This document shows, one piece after another, positions 4,651 to 7,220 of a stretch of 7,220 nucleotides of DNA. This DNA comes from Muricomes sp. (lineage in GTDB: Bacteria > Bacillota > Clostridia > Lachnospirales > Lachnospiraceae). The notes beneath the pieces are model-generated. The model made no database searches and was not told the DNA's origin. It saw only the letters and a program-made list of their open reading frames with translations. Where the stretch lies: assembly GCA_020024675.1 (NCBI GenBank), contig JAHHTM010000059.1, positions 1-7,220 on the forward strand, given 5' to 3'. Position numbers and translations under genes: made by a program. Numbering within the stretch: the stretch's first letter is position 1; every line of letters begins with the position of its first letter.

Positions 4651-7220
4651 ATGCAACCATATGGAGTAAATGAACTTAGAAAGATGTTTTTAGAGTTCTT
4701 TGAAAGTAAAGGACAGCTGGCAATGAAGAGTTTTTATTTAGTACCACATAATGATAAAAGTCTTTTACTTATTAATTCAGGAATGGCACCTTTAAAACCA
4801 TATTTTACAGGTCAGGAAATTCCACCAAGAACAAGAGTGACAACATGTCAGAAATGTATCCGTACAGGAGATATCGAAAATGTTGGTAAGACTGCACGTC
4901 ATGGTACATTTTTTGAAATGCTTGGAAACTTCTCATTTGGTGATTATTTTAAGAATGAAGCCATTGAGTGGTCTTGGGAATTCCTTACAGAAGTTGTAGG
5001 ATTAGATCCAGATAGACTTTATCCTTCAGTATATGAAGAAGATGATGAAGCTTTTGAAATATGGAATAAAAAAATGGGAATTCCAGCTGAGCGTATTTTT
5101 AAATTTGGCAAAGAAGATAATTTTTGGGAGCATGGTTCAGGCCCATGTGGTCCATGTTCCGAAATTTACTATGACCGTGGAGAAAAATATGGCTGTGGAA
5201 GTCCTGATTGTACAGTAGGCTGTGAATGTGACCGTTATATGGAAATTTGGAACAACGTGTTTACACAGTTTGACAATGATGGAAAAGGAAATTATTCAGA
5301 ACTTGAACAGAAGAATATAGATACTGGTATGGGACTTGAACGTCTTGCATCTGTTGTGCAGGATGTAGATTCCATTTTTGATGTAGATACATTAAAAGCA
5401 CTTAGAACGCATGTGTGTCGTCTTGCCAATGTTGAATATGGTAAAGAAGACAATACAGATGTATCAATCCGTGTTATTACAGATCATGTACGTTCAGTGA
5501 CATTTATGATATCTGATGGCATTATGCCTTCAAATGAAGGAAGAGGATATGTGCTTCGTCGTCTCTTAAGAAGAGCTTGTCGACATGGAAGACTTTTGAA
5601 TATTGAAGGAAGCTTCCTTCCAGAACTTGCACAGACAGTAATTGATGGTTCAAAAGATGGATATCCTGAATTGGAAGAAAAGAGAGACTTTATTCTTAAT
5701 GTTATTGTCAAAGAAGAAGAGCAGTTTAATAAAACAATTGATCAGGGACTTAAAATTTTATCTGACATTATTTCTAAGATGGAAGCAGATAATTCAAAGA
5801 CACTTTCAGGAGAGGATGCCTTCAGACTGTATGATACTTATGGATTTCCGATTGATCTTACAAAAGAAATCCTTGAAGAAAAAGGATTTGATGTTGATGA
5901 AGAAGGATTTAAAGCAGCTATGCAGATTCAAAGAGAGACTGCAAGAGCCGCACGAGGCGTGACAAATTACATGGGAGCAGATGTTACAGTTTATGAGTCT
6001 ATAGATCCGTCTGTTACAAGTACATTTGTAGGGTATGACAATCTGACATATGAATCAGATATCACAGTACTTACTACAGAAACAGAACTTGCGGACGCTC
6101 TTTCAGAAGGTGAAAAAGGAACTGTGTTTGTAAGTGAAACACCATTTTATGCTACAAGTGGTGGACAGGAAGCTGATACAGGGGTTATCCGTACATCGGA
6201 AGGTGAATTCACAGTAGAAGATACGATCAAACTTTTAGGTGGAAAGATTGGACATGTAGGTGTAGTTACTAAAGGGATGATTAAAGTTGGTGATAAAGCT
6301 CAGCTTTTAGTAGATGCAAAGAAACGTGCTCTTTCTGCAAGAAATCATAGTGCTACACATCTTCTCCAAAAAGCGCTTCGTACCGTTTTGGGAACTCATG
6401 TTGAGCAGGCTGGTTCAAGTGTAAATGAAGACAGACTTCGTTTTGATTTTACGCATTTTTCAGCATTAAGTCAGGAAGAACTTAAAAAAGTAGAAACTAT
6501 GGTTAATGAGTACATTGCACAAGCAATGCCTGTAGTAATTAAAAACATGCCAATAGAAGAAGCAAAAAAAACAGGTGCGCAGGCATTGTTTGGTGAGAAA
6601 TATGGTGATGTTGTTCGTGTTGTAAATATGGGCAAATGCTCTATTGAATTTTGTGGTGGTACACATGTTACAAATACAAGTGAGATCATGGCATTTAAAA
6701 TTCTGTCAGAAACAGGCGTAGCAGCAGGTGTACGCCGTATAGAAGCGCTTACATCTAACGGACTTATAGAATACTATAATTCGTTGGAAGAGAAGCTTTT
6801 TGAGGCAGCAAAAGTACTTAAGGCTACACCAGAAAATCTATCAGACAAAATCAGCCATGTTGTAGAAGAAAATAAAAAACTTCATTCTGAAGTTGAAAGC
6901 TTAAAGAGTAAACTTGCTCAAGATGCTATGGGGGATGTTTTAAACCAGGTAGAAGACGTAAAAGGCGTAAAACTTCTTGCAACACAGGTTGATGGTGTAG
7001 ATATGAATGGACTTCGAGATCTTGGTGATCAGCTTAAAGAAAGGATTGCAGACGGAGTGATTGTTCTTGCATCAGCAAATGATGGAAAAGTAAGCCTTAT
7101 GGTTACGGCTACAGATTCAGCGTTAAAGCAAGGTGCACATGCTGGAAATCTTGTAAAAGCGATCGCTAGTCTTGTCGGTGGCGGCGGTGGTGGTCGTCCG
7201 AATATGGCACAGGCTGGTGG
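4651..7220 (+). CDS. alaS: Alanyl-tRNA synthetase (3' end cut by window edge)
   Basis: This class II synthetase charges tRNA-Ala with alanine and edits mischarged Ser/Gly. 856 codons are present with no stop; the family's length of about 875-880 implies that only some 20 residues are missing. The catalytic domain (1-240) shows IRTGDIENVG (70-79), FFEMLGNFSFGDYF (87-100) and class II motif 3 TGMGLER (225-231), with a cysteine-rich insert C166/C169/C182/C187/C191/C193 seen in many clostridial AlaRS. The tRNA-recognition region runs to about 440. The editing domain has SGGQEADTG (503-511), HSATH (566-570) and CGGTH (668-672), so the zinc and editing residues H566, H570, C668 and H672 are all present. 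A coiled segment (about 735-760) precedes the C-Ala domain with its six-glycine run (843-848). The ATG at 4651 has GGAGGG 8 bases upstream (4637-4642). It appears to have its own promoter after the hydrogenase gene. Confidence 0.98.
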   Translation, partial: MQPYGVNELRKMFLEFFESKGQLAMKSFYLVPHNDKSLLLINSGMAPLKPYFTGQEIPPRTRVTTCQKCIRTGDIENVGKTARHGTFFEMLGNFSFGDYFKNEAIEWSWEFLTEVVGLDPDRLYPSVYEEDDEAFEIWNKKMGIPAERIFKFGKEDNFWEHGSGPCGPCSEIYYDRGEKYGCGSPDCTVGCECDRYMEIWNNVFTQFDNDGKGNYSELEQKNIDTGMGLERLASVVQDVDSIFDVDTLKALRTHVCRLANVEYGKEDNTDVSIRVITDHVRSVTFMISDGIMPSNEGRGYVLRRLLRRACRHGRLLNIEGSFLPELAQTVIDGSKDGYPELEEKRDFILNVIVKEEEQFNKTIDQGLKILSDIISKMEADNSKTLSGEDAFRLYDTYGFPIDLTKEILEEKGFDVDEEGFKAAMQIQRETARAARGVTNYMGADVTVYESIDPSVTSTFVGYDNLTYESDITVLTTETELADALSEGEKGTVFVSETPFYATSGGQEADTGVIRTSEGEFTVEDTIKLLGGKIGHVGVVTKGMIKVGDKAQLLVDAKKRALSARNHSATHLLQKALRTVLGTHVEQAGSSVNEDRLRFDFTHFSALSQEELKKVETMVNEYIAQAMPVVIKNMPIEEAKKTGAQALFGEKYGDVVRVVNMGKCSIEFCGGTHVTNTSEIMAFKILSETGVAAGVRRIEALTSNGLIEYYNSLEEKLFEAAKVLKATPENLSDKISHVVEENKKLHSEVESLKSKLAQDAMGDVLNQVEDVKGVKLLATQVDGVDMNGLRDLGDQLKERIADGVIVLASANDGKVSLMVTATDSALKQGAHAGNLVKAIASLVGGGGGGRPNMAQAG

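Noticed and set aside
5033..5962. Plus-strand open frames at 5033-5218 and 5642-5962
   Set aside because: They are out-of-frame readings of alaS, whose own frame is continuous and conserved from 4651 to the window end.

Overview
This window looks like chromosomal DNA from an anaerobic, low-GC clostridial Firmicute, most likely a gut Lachnospiraceae relative. The reasons are AT-rich intergenic DNA, strong GGAGG ribosome binding sites, a typical clostridial Spo0A, a group B-type [FeFe] hydrogenase and a Firmicutes-type alanyl-tRNA synthetase. The family-level placement is inference. All genes lie on the + strand, and I see no mobile element, CRISPR array, tRNA or rRNA.

Layout: (1) 2-412 is an unannotatable-looking stretch that, in one frame, reads through 137 codons with only two stops, both TGA. 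Its last third resembles the C-terminus of the sporulation protease SpoIVB, the usual gene just upstream of spo0A, so I call it a decayed spoIVB. (2) 413-561 is the spo0A control region, with an exact 0A-box core and a sigma-A-like promoter. (3) 562-1350 is spo0A, intact. (4) 1436-2884 is glgA, glycogen synthase, intact. (5) 2885-2943 holds a perfect 14-bp palindrome of CRP/FNR-like form beside the ribosome binding site. (6) 2944-4449 is a monomeric [FeFe] hydrogenase with many cysteines and a variant H-cluster motif. (7) 4450-4650 is a 201-bp leader with a good promoter, a perfect 11-bp stem-loop and several smaller inverted repeats. (8) 4651 to the window end is alaS, missing only its last residues.

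How the genes relate: these are mostly separate housekeeping or physiological functions rather than one pathway. Spo0A and glycogen (granulose) synthesis are linked in some clostridia, so the spo0A-glgA adjacency may matter. The hydrogenase disposes of or senses fermentative reducing power. alaS appears to be its own transcription unit.

The most interesting point is the contrast between a fully intact Spo0A and an apparently dead spoIVB in front of it. This suggests a lineage that lost sporulation but kept the master regulator for other uses. The second is the alaS leader, which has no recognisable T-box but has a long perfect inverted repeat right after the predicted transcription start. I found no clear evidence of a wholly new multi-gene system.
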